In this document: in pieces, positions 11,701 to 23,393 of the stretch
Layout: every line of letters begins with the position of its first letter
Position numbering within the stretch: the first letter of the stretch is position 1
Assembly: GCA_003290165.1 (NCBI GenBank)
Contig: QNQO01000683.1
Coordinates: 248,001-312,000 of the forward strand
Origin: Berberis thunbergii
Lineage: Eukaryota > Streptophyta > Magnoliopsida > Ranunculales > Berberidaceae
DNA length: 64,000 nt
Reading direction: 5' to 3'
Notes under the pieces: model-generated
Database searches by the model: none
What the model saw: the letters and a program-made list of their open reading frames with translations, nothing else
Told to the model about the DNA's origin: nothing
Translations under genes and position numbers: made by a program

Positions 11701-12704
11701 ATACCTTCAAATACATGGGGTACCAGGGGCTGTTAATTCAGCTGTTTACCCTTATGGGCAATTGCGCCAACCCCTTCCTGGTACTCATGGCTATGCAGCA
11801 GTTCCTGGTTATGGTATGCCAGGGCATCATGTTGTACAATATGGTGGGCCTACCATCAATGAAGTGACAACAACAGCCATCCCCATGATTCAGGCACCGT
11901 ATCCGCCAGGTAAGGACGTGTCTTTGCTTTCAAGTTATATTTACATCTGATTGTTAAGTGAAAGTACGCATTAAACTGTATCTGTTTTAATAAATTGATG
12001 TAATATGGGTATTTTATTTATATTAATATTTAATTAATAATTGGGTCAGTCCATGTTAAAGCCCAACTAGGAGTACAAGTCCAATTAGGAATTAGGTTTA
12101 AGGTTTCTATTCTATTTAGGAAACTAGTTACTTGCTTAGCAAGCTTAGGTCAATTATAAATTAAGGCCATTGGTTTTAGTTGAATTTTGAGAAATTAATT
12201 GAATTTGTGGAACTTTGTTTATCAAGTTTCGTTTATGTTTTGGTTTGTAAGCTGTACAACATAGATGGCTGCATGACAATATGTTTGTAGTTCCAAAACC
12301 CAATGGTGTTACCTCTCAAATTGGATGATGTGAAATGCATAATGACTATTTGATTCGTCATGTATGGCATACCCTTTTTGTACGAATTTGGCAACGTCAG
12401 TTCAATCAACCTAGTTCAATTAATCTAGACTCATAGAGCCACATTTACATTTTGGTGGAGTTCAGTGATTACAGAAACTTGAAAAACATAAGTATTTACT
12501 GGAATATATATTATAGACTAGCATAATGTTTGTTTCCTTTTCTTTTGGTCTGATACGTTTTCCAGCTTAGCAGAGTTCTAATATTGACAATTTCTTGAAT
12601 TTTTAGCCATGGCGGCACCAGTTCCAACTCCACCACAGTTTGTAGTCCCTGCTCATTCACCTAAGCTTATACAGGGCGGTGGTTCAGACCAAATGGCAGG
12701 CTGA
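8713..12704 (+). CDS. Single-RRM RNA-binding protein, copy 1 (ARP1/RBM24-like plant family)
   Basis: Six coding exons: 8713-8949, 9130-9253, 10957-11089, 11528-11564, 11672-11909 and 12607-12704. They total 867 bases, an uninterrupted 288-residue protein. A Ser/Gly-rich leader is followed by one RRM with RNP2 VFVGGL (36-41) and RNP1 KGYGFVTF (75-82, split by intron 1). The rest is a low-complexity Tyr/Pro/Gly/Gln-rich tail. This is the layout of the plant family related to animal RBM24/RBM38, whose members bind mRNA in nucleus or cytoplasm and affect processing or stability. The tail may favour condensates, which is inference. The start [11 protein letters not shown] is shared exactly with the paralogue at 15952. 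Intron 2 holds a hAT element. The 3' UTR is itself spliced. Confidence 0.92.
9374..10082. mobile_element. hAT-type element with GCCTAGGCG-rich ends in intron 2 of RRM gene 1
   Basis: The ends are CAGTGTTCTAAAAATCG and, inverted, CAATGTTCTAAAAATCG. The flanking duplication ATTCTATT is perfect at 9366-9373 and 10083-10090. Just inside each end are many copies of GCCTAGGCGG, giving GC-rich shoulders around an AT-rich core. It is 709 bases with no coding potential. Both ends and duplication size indicate the hAT superfamily. Confidence 0.88.
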
Positions 12705-13960
12705 GGGGTACAGTAAGATGAATCACATCTTGAGGTAGAATTGCTTCTCTTTCTTATTTCATATTGCTGGAATTATTCAACATTGGTTAAGAAAACTGTC
12801 ATCTTGTTGTTTTCAGGTATCCTTAGATTGCAGCAGGACTAAGAGCAGCGGTACTGCTACTTGAGTGGCGGGCTCCAGATCTAGCCTTGCAAGTTATCAT
12901 CTTTGCATTCTAGAGGTAAAATCTTACTAAAGGACATACTTGGCTACTTGCCATTTCTTTTTTTTATTGCAAGAAATGAGTGAATAGAGATTGCCTGTTG
13001 GACAGACAGGGATGGTTTTCCACATAGTTTTGGATAGAAGAATGATCAGTTTGATGATCTATCCGTGTTATATATTCCGTCAAATTCTTTTAAGTATTTT
13101 TCCGTGATTTAGATAACGCCAGATGGTGGTTCATGAAGAAAATGTTAGGAGACCCTTTTCACAGTTTGCCAAACTGGAGGCGCAAACTATGTATACTTCA
13201 TGTAAAAAAGGCCCAGGAGAGATTGCATCATGATCTAAGATTCTGCCATTATTTATAGTATAAAATGCTGAATATATGTTAAGGATGATGAGTTAATAGC
13301 AAACACATTTAATAACCATATAATATCTTCTATTGGGATGACAAAGGCCATTTTGTCATTTTTATAGCATTTCGCTCAAATAAATTGCACATGTTACTTT
13401 GCATCCTGTTTTTACTAATTAACGGTATGTTCTTGCAGGTCATTCATAGTCATGGTCAACTGACGTACAGTTGTCAGAGGTCGAGTTGCTCCAAACCCTG
13501 GAGCCACAAAAGGAAGGGCCGGTTTGCTCTTCTGTTGTCATAGTGTGTAAATCCTTATACCTGCTGGAGCTGGAGAAGACTAGACTAGCAGTGATTATGG
13601 TGTTTATGGATGCTGGAAGCTGGTTTCCAGCAATCATATTAGGAACTAAACTGAATAAGTTACACATGTGGAATCAAAATATGATTCGTATTAGGCTAGA
13701 AAACCCAGGGTTTGGGTTGTATATAGTCGGCAGTGTCTGTGATCTCAACAAAGGTGTGTCTCATTGTCATTAACTTGTGTTGTGCATATAAAATAGCAGC
13801 CATGATTCTTCCAGTATTGTGTTCCTGATGTGGTGCTATTTTCTGGTAGCAGAATTATTGGAAATAGATGTCCCTCAAAAGTATGAAGAGATATGCTCTT
13901 TATCAGTGATCATCATTATACTCCAGAAATGGTGTTACCCCCAATATCTGTAAGTAAATG
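12705..13960 (+). other. Spliced 3' UTR of RRM gene 1
   Basis: After the stop there are two predicted UTR introns, 12735-12816 and 12916-13438. They flank a 99-base non-coding exon containing GCAGCAGGACTAAGAGCAGC and GCCTTGCAAGTTAT. The same exon, with the same junctions, is found after the paralogous gene at 19088-19186, so it is conserved exonic sequence. The second exon junction lies about 129 nt after the stop in the spliced mRNA. The 3' end near 13960 is a guess. Open frames inside this region are on both strands and are not genes. Confidence 0.65.
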
Positions 13961-15951
13961 TCATCGAATGAGATTACCAAGGCATTCAACATCTTGTAGC
14001 AATCATGACCTTAATCATAATTCGAGTCCCCTGTTCACTCTCCTAATTGCAGTCTACTAGTTTATGGTTAAATTGGCTAGAGATTCAAGACATGCTCAGC
14101 TTTGTTGATCATGGGAATGTTGGAGATGCTCGAAACGATCAAAAGGTAGGAACTGGAATCTTGGCGTTTTAATGTCTGGAAGGCTACACTTCAAAATCTA
14201 ATCCAATATTTCATTAAGGTCAATGTTATGGTTCAACCACTATCAAGTTATTCCACCCAACTGAGAGTGACAGACTTCTCTTAACCTTTTGTTGTTCAAA
14301 ACCTAGTCTTTGTCCAAAGACCATTTCAAGAGTTATACAAGGCCGTCTCCAAAGTAAAGAAGTGAAGACCCCACAATATTGTTTCATTTGTGGTTAGGGT
14401 TTGTGTATAATGGGGACCCCATTCTATATAGTTACAGATGTGGCAATATTGATTCCAAGATTGAGTACCTCAACAGTATTGTCATTAAGCTGCTGAGGGT
14501 GGCCTCCTTGTATTTTTCATTTAAAACAAAAAAAAAAAATCCGGCTGTTTTTTTTTATTTTTTGGATTGGTCTTTAGTCCCTTTCACAGGGTAGGTCTGT
14601 AGTGCCAACTTCATTAGTCTTAGCCATTAGCATTTCTTAAATACATCAAGAAGATCGTAGGATATGGTTTAATTCTAGCAGGCCATGTTTGCTAGCTTAT
14701 TTTTTTTTTGAGTTTTTTTTACACTTCTATCCCTTCTGCAAATAGTATTTATAATTGTGTTTTAAAGAAAATGAATAAAAAATGTAAAAACAAGGCTAGA
14801 AATTTTCTTCTTTGGCAAAATCTCCAATGGGATGGACTTTCCATCATGCACTGGAGCATAAAACAAGGCTTCAAAGCTTTATAAAGACATTTGAGTTTGC
14901 AATCACTCGCCAAAATAGATATCTAATGAAAGGGTCACCACAATCCATGCCTTCTATCAACACTGGGGGATCTTGGTTTCTAATGGTGAAAGTCATTCTC
15001 AAAGAGAGATTCCATTTTATATTTGGCTAAGCAAATCCAAATGGTGCCTCTTTCATGCAATAGTATTTTGGTGCAAAATATACCAAACTTGCCTAATCTA
15101 GTTCATCTTTGGTCCAATGTTACCCATGAGCATCTACCAACACAACATTATTGGCTCAAATTAGGTTAAAAGCAAACCCTTACTACTATGTCAATTGAAA
15201 AACAACAATGGAATCTTTGGCAAATCAATACCTCTCCTTTACTTATAAATAACCTACGATAACTTTATTCCTCCCTAGCTCAATACTGAAACTCACGAGT
15301 TAGCTACTTTTGCTGGCCGTATGTTTTGCTCTCGATTTTAATATATTATGCTATTCAATTTACCAAAAAGAAAAAAAAAATAGTGTTGATGTTAATAATA
15401 GTAGGAGAGTAAAAACAGGGCCACGTTTCCCCATCTAAACACCCTGTATGCTTGGTATGAGAATCTCAAAGATTGTTTCTTTTTGCCCCCAATTATGTTT
15501 TCTATTTTTTTTTTTTTTTTATTTTCTTATTGTTATTCTAATATGAAAATCATTGCTCTCAAATCTCAAACTTCCATTTTAATCATTTTTTCTTCCTCCT
15601 CGAGAGAAACAACAACAATTCCATCTCATCCCATTTTTTCTGTTCTTTCTAATTTTCCATAGATTCTTCTTCACATCCAGCTGCTCTCCAGCTAATTGAA
15701 CCATACCCATCTCTCCTCCAGCTCAGATTTTGAACTCCTCCTCCCAACTCCCACACCCCCGTTGACCGATCACTCTACTTTGGCCCATCTTTGATGAATT
15801 CACCTTATTTGAACTGAACCCAGTATTTTTTGTTCATAATTGATGATACCCAGAGTCCATTTCATTCATCATAGTCACTTGATCACAATTGAGTTTTAGT
15901 AGAATTTGCTTTCTGGGTTTCTTGAATTAGGTTCTCTACTATTGTAATTTC
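13961..15951. other. Intergenic region between the two RRM genes
   Basis: No coding sequence identified. It holds A/T-rich runs, including T tracts near 14700 and 15505, plus the promoter and leader of RRM gene 2 in the last several hundred bases. An open frame at 14812-15030 has no recognisable domain. Confidence 0.5.
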
Positions 15952-18900
15952 ATGGCTTATCAATCAATTCCGGGTCCTGGGTCAGCATCAGGATCGAGTT
16001 CTAGTTCTGGGTTTCACTATTTGAATTCCCCTTTTGGAGATACCACCTTCACCAAGGTCTTTGTTGGGGGTTTAGCATGGGAGACACAGAGCGAAACTAT
16101 GCGTCTTTACTTTGAGCAATTCGGAGAGATCCTCGAAGCGGTCGTGATCACTGAAAGAATTACTGGAAGATCCAAAGGATATGGTTTTGTGAGTATTTTT
16201 TTTTTTAATCCAGTTGAGTATATGATATGTGATCATGACTGAAGGAATGATATCGCCCGTCCTTAGTGTTTAGTAATTCAATAACAAAAGGAAAAAAAAA
16301 AATATCATATTTAGATGGAGTAAGACTACATAGAAATTTGATATTTCGGCTCAAAGACATTGAATTACATAATTCAAATAAGAGAACATTACATTGGAAC
16401 GTAATGGTTGTACTTATAGTGATTCTAGGCATGACTTGGTATTGTTTGGTTCTGCTTTGTATGGAGGATTTAGGTGACTTTTGGTGATCCTGAAGCTGCA
16501 AGGAGGGCATGTTTTAATCCAAATCCTGTTATTGATGGTAGGAGGGCGAATTGCAATTTGGCTGCACTTGGTCGGCCTCGGCCACCTCCACATTATGGTA
16601 TTATTTAAACAATAAAATTAAAAACATTACATCAATTCAATGGTGATATATTGGGTGGCTTCCTTTATTCTCAAATATTCCACTTGCTTATATTTCCATC
16701 TTCTATCATTTTTGGATGATATTGGCATGTTTTCATCATTTAGCTAGTTGTTCATATATTGGAGTTTCCACTTGGTTAAATATAGAGAATTGAACACAAA
16801 GTGGTCTTATGTTAATATTTTATCACAAAAGGTGAATAATTGTAATTAGAGTTGTGATATCTTTTCTACATTTTGATGTGATAAAGAATCGTAGAATTAT
16901 TTAATTTATTTTTCGATTAGCATCTAAGTTACTAGACACCATGATGCTACAGAGAATCTAAAAGTATTTTGAAACTATTTAAGAAATTCGTGTAGTTTTA
17001 TGGAACTGCCTCTCTCATACAGACCATAGGTTCTACTATTCTACTGTATCGAAAATGAATTGTTTTTATAGTGCAACAGGCAACTTCCATAAACCGTGGG
17101 CATCCCTGTATTTATGTTTCCATTGGCTATTTCACAACGAATTTTCACTTTTCATAATAATTATTTCTATTCCCTTTCCATAATGCTCACATCTCTTAAT
17201 TATCTTGCAGGGCATCTTAGGGCGATACCATCTCACATTGCAAGTTTGCAAAGCCCCCGAGGAGCTTATGTTGGGAGCCCCACTTACCATCAACCAGTGA
17301 CTTACAGCCAACAAGTATTTACATATCCTCCCTATGGGTGAGTAATCTACCCCAAGTACATGATCTGATGCAGTGTCTTAGCTGTCTTAGACTCCTAAGT
17401 AGTCTTGGTCTTGGCCTCTTGGTGCTACCTCTATATTGCAACTTTGCAAAACCATCTGTCATTTAAGTATTATTGTCAGTTGGGCATTGCATCAGCTTCT
17501 TTCAGGATATTGTCATATCAACAATCTGCATATGGCGAGAACCTAGTGAATTGTGTGTGACCATTGTTTCACATGTATTTAAGATATAAATCTCAGAAGT
17601 CCTTTTAATTTTCAAAGAATGACTAAATAATGTATCTCCACACATTTTATAGCTTCTCAATGGATGTTTGAGCAAATGCTTTGGTTTTTTTATAACAGAT
17701 AAATTAACCCACATTTTCCATAAAGTACCCCAAGACAAGACACTCAATGCAGAGTAATTTTACACAGTTTTTGTATGGGCTCTACCCTGAGTTCATTCTC
17801 GATGTGCCTTTATGAGACACGTGTCGGTCTAGAATCTTTAGTTCCAATGAATGGAACTGCGTCTGTTGTTATGTTATCATGTAGCCTTCCCTAATGTTGA
17901 ACATATACCATGCAGGACTAAACAGGTGTTAGAAACTTGTGACAATTGTCGTATTGAACAAAAATATTTTCATTTTATTGTAGACATTATTTCTCATTCA
18001 TTAGATGGTTGATGAACCCATTAGAAAATAAATACTCATGATTATTTATGTATACAACATTTGATTTTTCTTAATCTCGTGCTTATTCTGCTATGGATTT
18101 GATTCACGTGCTTATTCTACTATGGGTTTTTGCACTCAAATGTTTTGATAAATCTTTCCATCTCTGCAGGTACATGGCCTATGGTCCTGAATATATCTAC
18201 CCACAGGTTGAGAGAACTCTGGAATCGTAAATTACTTTCAATTTCTACTAGAAAAAGTGCATTTGCATGATAATTAGTTTCTTTTCCAAACATTGACTTG
18301 CTGCAAACAATTGTATTTTTTTTTCTTGTTTGGGCAGGGTGCCTACAATCCTTATATAGCTCAGCAATACCTACAGATGTATGGGGTACCAAGCCCAGTT
18401 AACTCGGCTATGTATCCATTCGGGCAAATGCGTCAACCTCTTTCTGGCAATCAGGGGTATACAGCTGTCCATGGTTACACAATGCCTGCACATCGTGTGG
18501 TTCAGTTTAATGGGTTCAGTAATGGGTTATCTGCAGCACATATCCCTTCGATGCAAGGACCATATTCTGCTGGTGCGTATCTATCTTAATGAATTTTATT
18601 TTAAATACAAAATGTGCATTTGTATTCTGAGAGATGATTTGCATTCGAACATGCTGAACAATGATAATCAAATGCTATCGATTACCAGAAGGTCGACCTT
18701 AACATTGTTGATACTTAGGAAACCAAATAGCTTGTTATATGTTCTTAGATTTGAATATATGATGTGCTAGGAAGAAGTCTGACTGTCCTAAATATGTGCA
18801 TTGCCATGTTCTCTGCGGAAAACACCTCATCTTGGTAGCCGTTCGCTGTCCTGATTAGGCTAGTTCTTGCTTTTATCAGTTGTAGCAGCACCTTTTCTAG

Positions 18901-18959
18901 CACAACAACAGTTTATAGTCCTTGCTCATTCTCCTGAGTTCATGCAGGGTAGTGGTTAA
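15952..18959 (+). CDS. Single-RRM RNA-binding protein, copy 2 (tandem paralogue)
   Basis: Exons 15952-16188, 16474-16597, 17211-17337, 18170-18206, 18338-18572 and 18886-18959 total 834 bases and encode 277 residues. Every intron is in the same position and phase as in the gene at 8713, and the first two exons have identical lengths (237 and 124), so this is a tandem duplicate. RNP2 is VFVGGL and RNP1 KGYGFVTF, both intact. The C-terminal tail is again Tyr/Gln/Pro-rich. The protein ends earlier than copy 1: copy 1 reads GGSDQMAG and then stops, whereas copy 2 has TAA at the position of that serine codon, with the same bases continuing as UTR. Confidence 0.92.
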
Positions 18960-20760
18960 GACCAAAAGGCAGACTGATAGATATTGAAATGAAGTCACAT
19001 CTTAAGGTATATATAGGTTTTTCTTTTCCAACTCTCATTAAGTATATGAATTCTATTACAAATTCGCAATCTATTTGTTTTGCTCAGGTATCTGTGTATA
19101 GCAGCAGGACTAAGAGCAGCAGCGGTGCTACATTAGTAGCAAGCTTCAAATCTAGCCTTGCAAGTTATAATCTTTGCATTCTAGAGGTACAATAGAACTT
19201 CAGCAGCAAATAATTAGTGTCAGTATCATATAAATCGATTTTTTTATTGTGAAAATAATTTTTATGTACCCATTGTCAAATGATGCATGTTCTACTCATA
19301 GTTATCAATATCTTATGATAAATACGATACAATACATTATATGTATCATATCAATAGGCTACATATATTTTACAATCAACCAATATACCAATAAAAGATG
19401 ATGCAGGCAGGGATGTACTGTCCTTGGATAAGTAATGTGAATGAATGGATGATAATCAATAGCTTGCTAATACACACACACACATATATATTGATTTTTG
19501 CACCATGATACGATACGTGTATCTTATATTTATGTTTCGAATTTCGATATACGGTTCAATAAACGTTTTGATCAGCTCAGTTATAATCACCATGGATATG
19601 GTCACCATTCCTTGATGATGCATTTTTAGTTTTTTTAAGTTAGTTCTTTGTGTCTACCAGGCTAATTAGCTTTTCCAGGACCACAAATAGAAAAAAGCCA
19701 TATAGTATTTTGGGTTTTGCCAAACAAAGTCTAAACCCTGATTCTTGATTTAGTACTTATTTTAATTTTCCATTTGGAACAGCTTTTGTGAGAAGCGCTT
19801 ATTTTAATTTTCCATTAAACTTGATTTTGAACAGCTTTTCCAGTAGACTTTGCATTATTGTTCTTATTATAAGCTGTACACAAGACAACCAAAGCGATTT
19901 TGAAGTCACAGCTGGTCATAACAGGCTTGAAAACCCTTTCTGCTTCAGAAGTAATCTAGATGGATTCGATTATTTTGCTGGCCAAATTGGTTTGTCTTTG
20001 GGCACTAGTAAATCAAGGAAATGTTTGTGATTTGTGGTTCACTTGAACTATGTTGAGAAACCATGGTTGCTGCAGACCTGACGATCTATTTTCTACACTC
20101 TTTAAGAGAAACCAAGCTTCCTATTAATCATTTACATTTAATGTTTATTTTAATGTGCCTGTGCGTGGAAGATTCTGAATGAAGATTTATATGCTCTTGC
20201 AGGTCATTGACAATCATGGTTTTGCGGGTAATACCATGAAGTCAAAGTTGAAATTGCTCGAAAACGGATACAAAAAAGATCGAGCATGGAGTGGTCTTCT
20301 GTTGTCAATAGTATCTGTAATCACTCGTGCATTACATTACGCGCTGCCTGTGGTCAAAATGACAGGCAGAAAATCATTGCCGACTACAAATTGCTGGGAG
20401 CTGGTTTCCAGTAATAATGTGGGCGTGATTTCTTGGTTCAACATTTGGAATCAAGATATGATTCTCAAATGATCCTGATACAGAACTTTGGAAGTTCAGT
20501 CCATGCATGCTTGTTTATATTCTTGGAATTGTTTGTGCATTGTGTTTTATAAAGTCTTTGTGCATATGGCAAGTTTGATTGTTCATCGAGGATGGACAAA
20601 TACTTGTTTTTTTGCTCCTTTTTTTTACGTTAATTTTATTACATTTGTAAGTAATGTAGTTAGGTACAATTGTTGAAGAAAAAACAGAAGGGGGAACATC
20701 GTCTGTATGTATGTATGATGTACATGACAGAAAAAGTACTTGATAATATCTAATTTGCTG
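18960..20760 (+). other. Spliced 3' UTR of RRM gene 2
   Basis: Predicted UTR introns lie at 19007-19087 and 19187-20202, around a 99-base non-coding exon at 19088-19186 homologous to the one after copy 1. The last exon starts with GTCATTGACAATCATGG, like GTCATTCATAGTCATGG in copy 1. The longer second intron holds an AC/AT microsatellite near 19472-19490. The end at about 20760 is estimated. Confidence 0.65.
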
Positions 20761-20877
20761 TAACATTTGTTTCAGTAAATTTGATTTTTCACAATATACC
20801 TTGTTAGTCTAGTGCTATCAAGTTTAAAACATAATTCTCAAACTGGTTTAACCAGGTGAAGTAAAAAAGATGAAAAA

Positions 20878-21102
20878 TTCTAGAGAGCTAAGCCCCTAGC
20901 GCCAGGGGAGCTCTCTAGAACGTGATTATGAGAGTGAGAGTGATAATAAAAAATTTTAAAAAAAAAAAAAAACAAATGAAGATGAAAAATAGAAGAAGAA
21001 AACAAATGAAGAACATAAGAAGAAAAAGAATAACAGATGAAAAAAAGTGCTAGAGAACTCGGCCTGGCATTCTCCTAGCGCCATGGGTTTGACTTTCTAG
21101 AC
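20878..21102. mobile_element. Fold-back element with TCTAGAGAGC-type ends
   Basis: The left portion is a near-palindrome, TCTAGAGAGCTAAGCCCC to GGGGAGCTCTCTAGA. A related GCCTGGCATT...CTAGCGCCATGG block ends at TCTAGA near 21102, and the middle is A-rich. The same end motif recurs at 22712-22856 and 51845-51975. I treat it as one element, although it could be a solo end plus a second copy. Confidence 0.45.
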
Positions 21103-21200
21103 CGACTCAAAAAAGATAAAAATTGTATTAAAACAACAATTCTAGGGAGCCTTGTTTGGGGGTTTCTTTTGTGCCTCTTTGGGTATTTTGACCAACAATT

Positions 21201-21359
21201 CTAGGTATCCCGGCCAACCAATCATTTTTTGGCCAGGGTTGGGCCTTTTTACAATTTTACCCCTTTTCATTAAAACACAATCACAAACAATTGAAAAAAA
21301 TGGTGAAATTGTAAAAAGGCCCAACCTTGGACAAAAAATTGGTTGATTTGGCTACCTAG
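21201..21359. mobile_element. CTAG-ended fold-back element (159 bp)
   Basis: Nearly the whole element is a hairpin. CTAGGTATCCCGGCC...GGTTGGGCCTTTTTACAATTT on the left pairs with AAATTGTAAAAAGGCCCAACC...GGCTACCTAG on the right. The loop contains AAACACAATCACAAACA, a core seen in the other copies at 22015-22577 and 52094-52528. It has no coding content. Confidence 0.65.
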
Positions 21360-21386
21360 CAAAACTATCTTTTGACACCAACAATT

Positions 21387-22163
21387 CTAGGGCGCCAAGT
21401 TTGGGAGTCACTTTTGGGGCAAATTTTGTATTTTTTTCGAATAAGTTTAGCCAGCCACTTATGGGTAAGGACCGTGATTTCGCAAAATTTACGTTTTTTT
21501 TTTAAATTACGAAAAGAAAAAGACGAAATTAAAAGTTGCATTTTTTCGAAAAATTTTGAGATTTTTTTTCGTAAATTTCATTTTTTTCCATAAAAATACA
21601 AAACCCAACTACCAAAAATTACATTTTTTTGAGGGTTTTTTTCGAAAAATTTCAAAGTTTTCTTGTAAATTTCGGAGTTTTTCGTTTTATCAATTCTTCT
21701 AATTATTTATTGATCTTTAAAATCACCCCCTGATATTTTAATTATCATTTCTTCTACTTATATATAAAATTTTGAAACTATAATTTTCTAATTATATATT
21801 GATTTCATGTTTGTTTCATTTATTGGTATTTAGGCTTCATTAAACATGTTTAATAGATTTATTTACTTGTATCTATTTTTTTTTCACATTTTCATATACC
21901 CTCGAAATTCATTATATATTTTTATGTATCCTCGAAATTTTACTTTTTTTCTTTACACATCGAAATATTTTTTTTAAATCAAGATACCAAAATGAACTTG
22001 AAAAACGAAATCACAATCCTTACTTTTGGGTCAAGTTTTGGTTTTTTACACTTTTTACCTATTTTCTTTAAAACACAACCACAAACATCATCTATAAAAG
22101 GGGTAGAAGTGTAAAAAAGCCAAAACTTGGCCCAAAAGTGGCTACCAAACCCGGCTGGCTAGA
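21387..22163. mobile_element. CTAG-ended fold-back element split by another insertion
   Basis: The left end, CTAGGGCGCCAAGTTTGGG, is at 21387. The right half, with the AAACACAACCACAAACATC core and the end GGCTGGCTAG, is at about 22020-22163. Between them lies AT-rich DNA bounded by GTAAGGACCGTGATTTCG and, inverted, GTAAGGATTGTGATTTCG (about 21465-22025). That looks like a different terminal-inverted-repeat element nested in the first. Border positions are approximate. Confidence 0.4.
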
Positions 22164-22203
22164 ATTGTTTTTTTACACATTTACCCCTTCTATAGCACCA
22201 ATT

Positions 22204-22377
22204 CTAGGCAGCCAGGGTTGACAGTCATTTTTTTTGTCAAGTTATGGGTTTTTTACAATTTACCCCTTTTATAAGTGATGTTTGTGGTTGTGTTTTAAAG
22301 AAAATGGGTAAAAATGTAAGAAAGTTCAAACCTGGCCAAACAATGGCTGCTAAACCTGGCTGTCTAGACAAGTTCCT
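22204..22377. mobile_element. CTAG-ended fold-back element (174 bp)
   Basis: The left arm CTAGGCAGCCAGGGTTGACAG pairs with the right arm, AACCTGGCTGTCTAG. Inside these, a GTTATGGGTTTTTTAC-type stretch faces GTAAGAAAGTTCAAACC. The loop is GATGTTTGTGGTTGTG, the complement of the family core. This is one of the cleanest copies. Confidence 0.65.
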
Positions 22378-22408
22378 TCTATAAATGATGTTTGTGATTG
22401 GAGTAAAT

Positions 22409-22578
22409 CACCCAGCCATATTTTTTAGCCATTTTTTTTTGCCAAGTTTAGGTGTTTTTACATTTTTTATTCATTTTCTTTAAAACACAACCACAAATAC
22501 CATCTATAGAATGGATAGAAGTGTTAAAAAAAACCCAAACTTGACAAAAAAAAATGACTAGCAAACCTGACTGGCTAG
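22409..22578. mobile_element. CTAG-ended fold-back element
   Basis: CCCAGCCATATTTTTTAGCC on the left faces GACTAGCAAACCTGACTGG on the right, which ends GGCTAG. The central core AAACACAACCACAAATACC matches the other copies. The left terminus has lost its CTAG. A partial right half of another copy follows at 22588-22665. Confidence 0.5.
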
Positions 22579-22711
22579 AATTGTTGTTGTGGTTGTGTTT
22601 TAAAAAGGGGTAAAAAATGTTAAAAAAATTGAACTTGACCCAAAAGTGGCTCCCTAGACTTACTCTTTTGACACTTATACCCTTTCTATGGATGGTGTTT
22701 GCGGCAAAAAT

Positions 22712-22970
22712 TCTAGAGAGTTAGGCCCCTAGCGTCAGATCAGCTCCAGAGGGGGGCTCTGTGTGTGTATTTGTGTTCGATTGGTGCATTTTGAGGATCT
22801 TTAGATGATGAAGGGTATTAAGGCTCCTTGACGCACACCTGGCCTGACTCTCTAGATGGGCTGGTGTTTGTGGTTGTGTTTTAAAAAGAATAGATAAAAA
22901 GCGTAAAAAAAAACCAAAGGAGGCACAAAAGAGACCTCGTCCCAAAGAAGGCTCTCTAGATTTACTCATC
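22712..22970. mobile_element. TCTAGAGAG-ended element followed by a partial fold-back copy
   Basis: From TCTAGAGAGTTAGGCCCC at 22712 to CTGACTCTCTAGA at about 22856, the middle contains GTGTTCGATTGGTGCATT and GATGATGAAGGGTATT. The same middle is present at 51845-51975, so this is a second subfamily. Directly after it, to about 22970, is a right half with the GTTTGTGGTTGTG core ending in GGCTCTCTAGA. Confidence 0.5.
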
Positions 22971-23393
22971 TTAAAATGCTTCGCAGCAAACTGCAGCAGG
23001 GAACTGATTGGATTTGGATTTTGTCTTTATTTTCTTTACAGCAAAACCAGTTTAGTCTGAATACTAATTTTATTTCCTCTGGCTAGAACTTGGGAGGTTA
23101 GGCTGACTAGAATTGTTGAAATATCATTTACTCGTCTTTCAAACCTGGCAATGAAGAGTCTGTTGCCAGCTTCTAAGCCTTGTTTGTGTATTGAAATCTG
23201 ATTCTTGAACCGTTGCTGTAAAGCTTGAGATGCTGTAAAATCATTTGAATATATATACTCAACTGTCTGTACATTAAGAACTCTCGGATTCTTGTCATTG
23301 CATAATCTACACAAAAATGAGGCACAGCGTATGCTCAGGCCAAACAAAAGATCAGAACAGCTAGACTTACTTTGTGTGAACAATTATTCTTTA
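22971..23393 (-). other. 3' flank and probable 3' UTR of the BIG1-like gene
   Basis: No separate gene. A 115-codon open frame on the minus strand at 23036-23383 has no recognisable domain and lies directly after the BIG1-like stop codon, so it is most likely 3' UTR. Confidence 0.5.

Noticed and set aside
13440..13773. Overlapping open frames of 100 and 75 codons on opposite strands
   Set aside because: They coincide with the conserved last 3' UTR exon of the RRM gene and have no counterpart reading frame in the paralogue's UTR.
23036..23383. 115-codon open frame after the BIG1 stop
   Set aside because: No domain similarity; best explained as 3' UTR.
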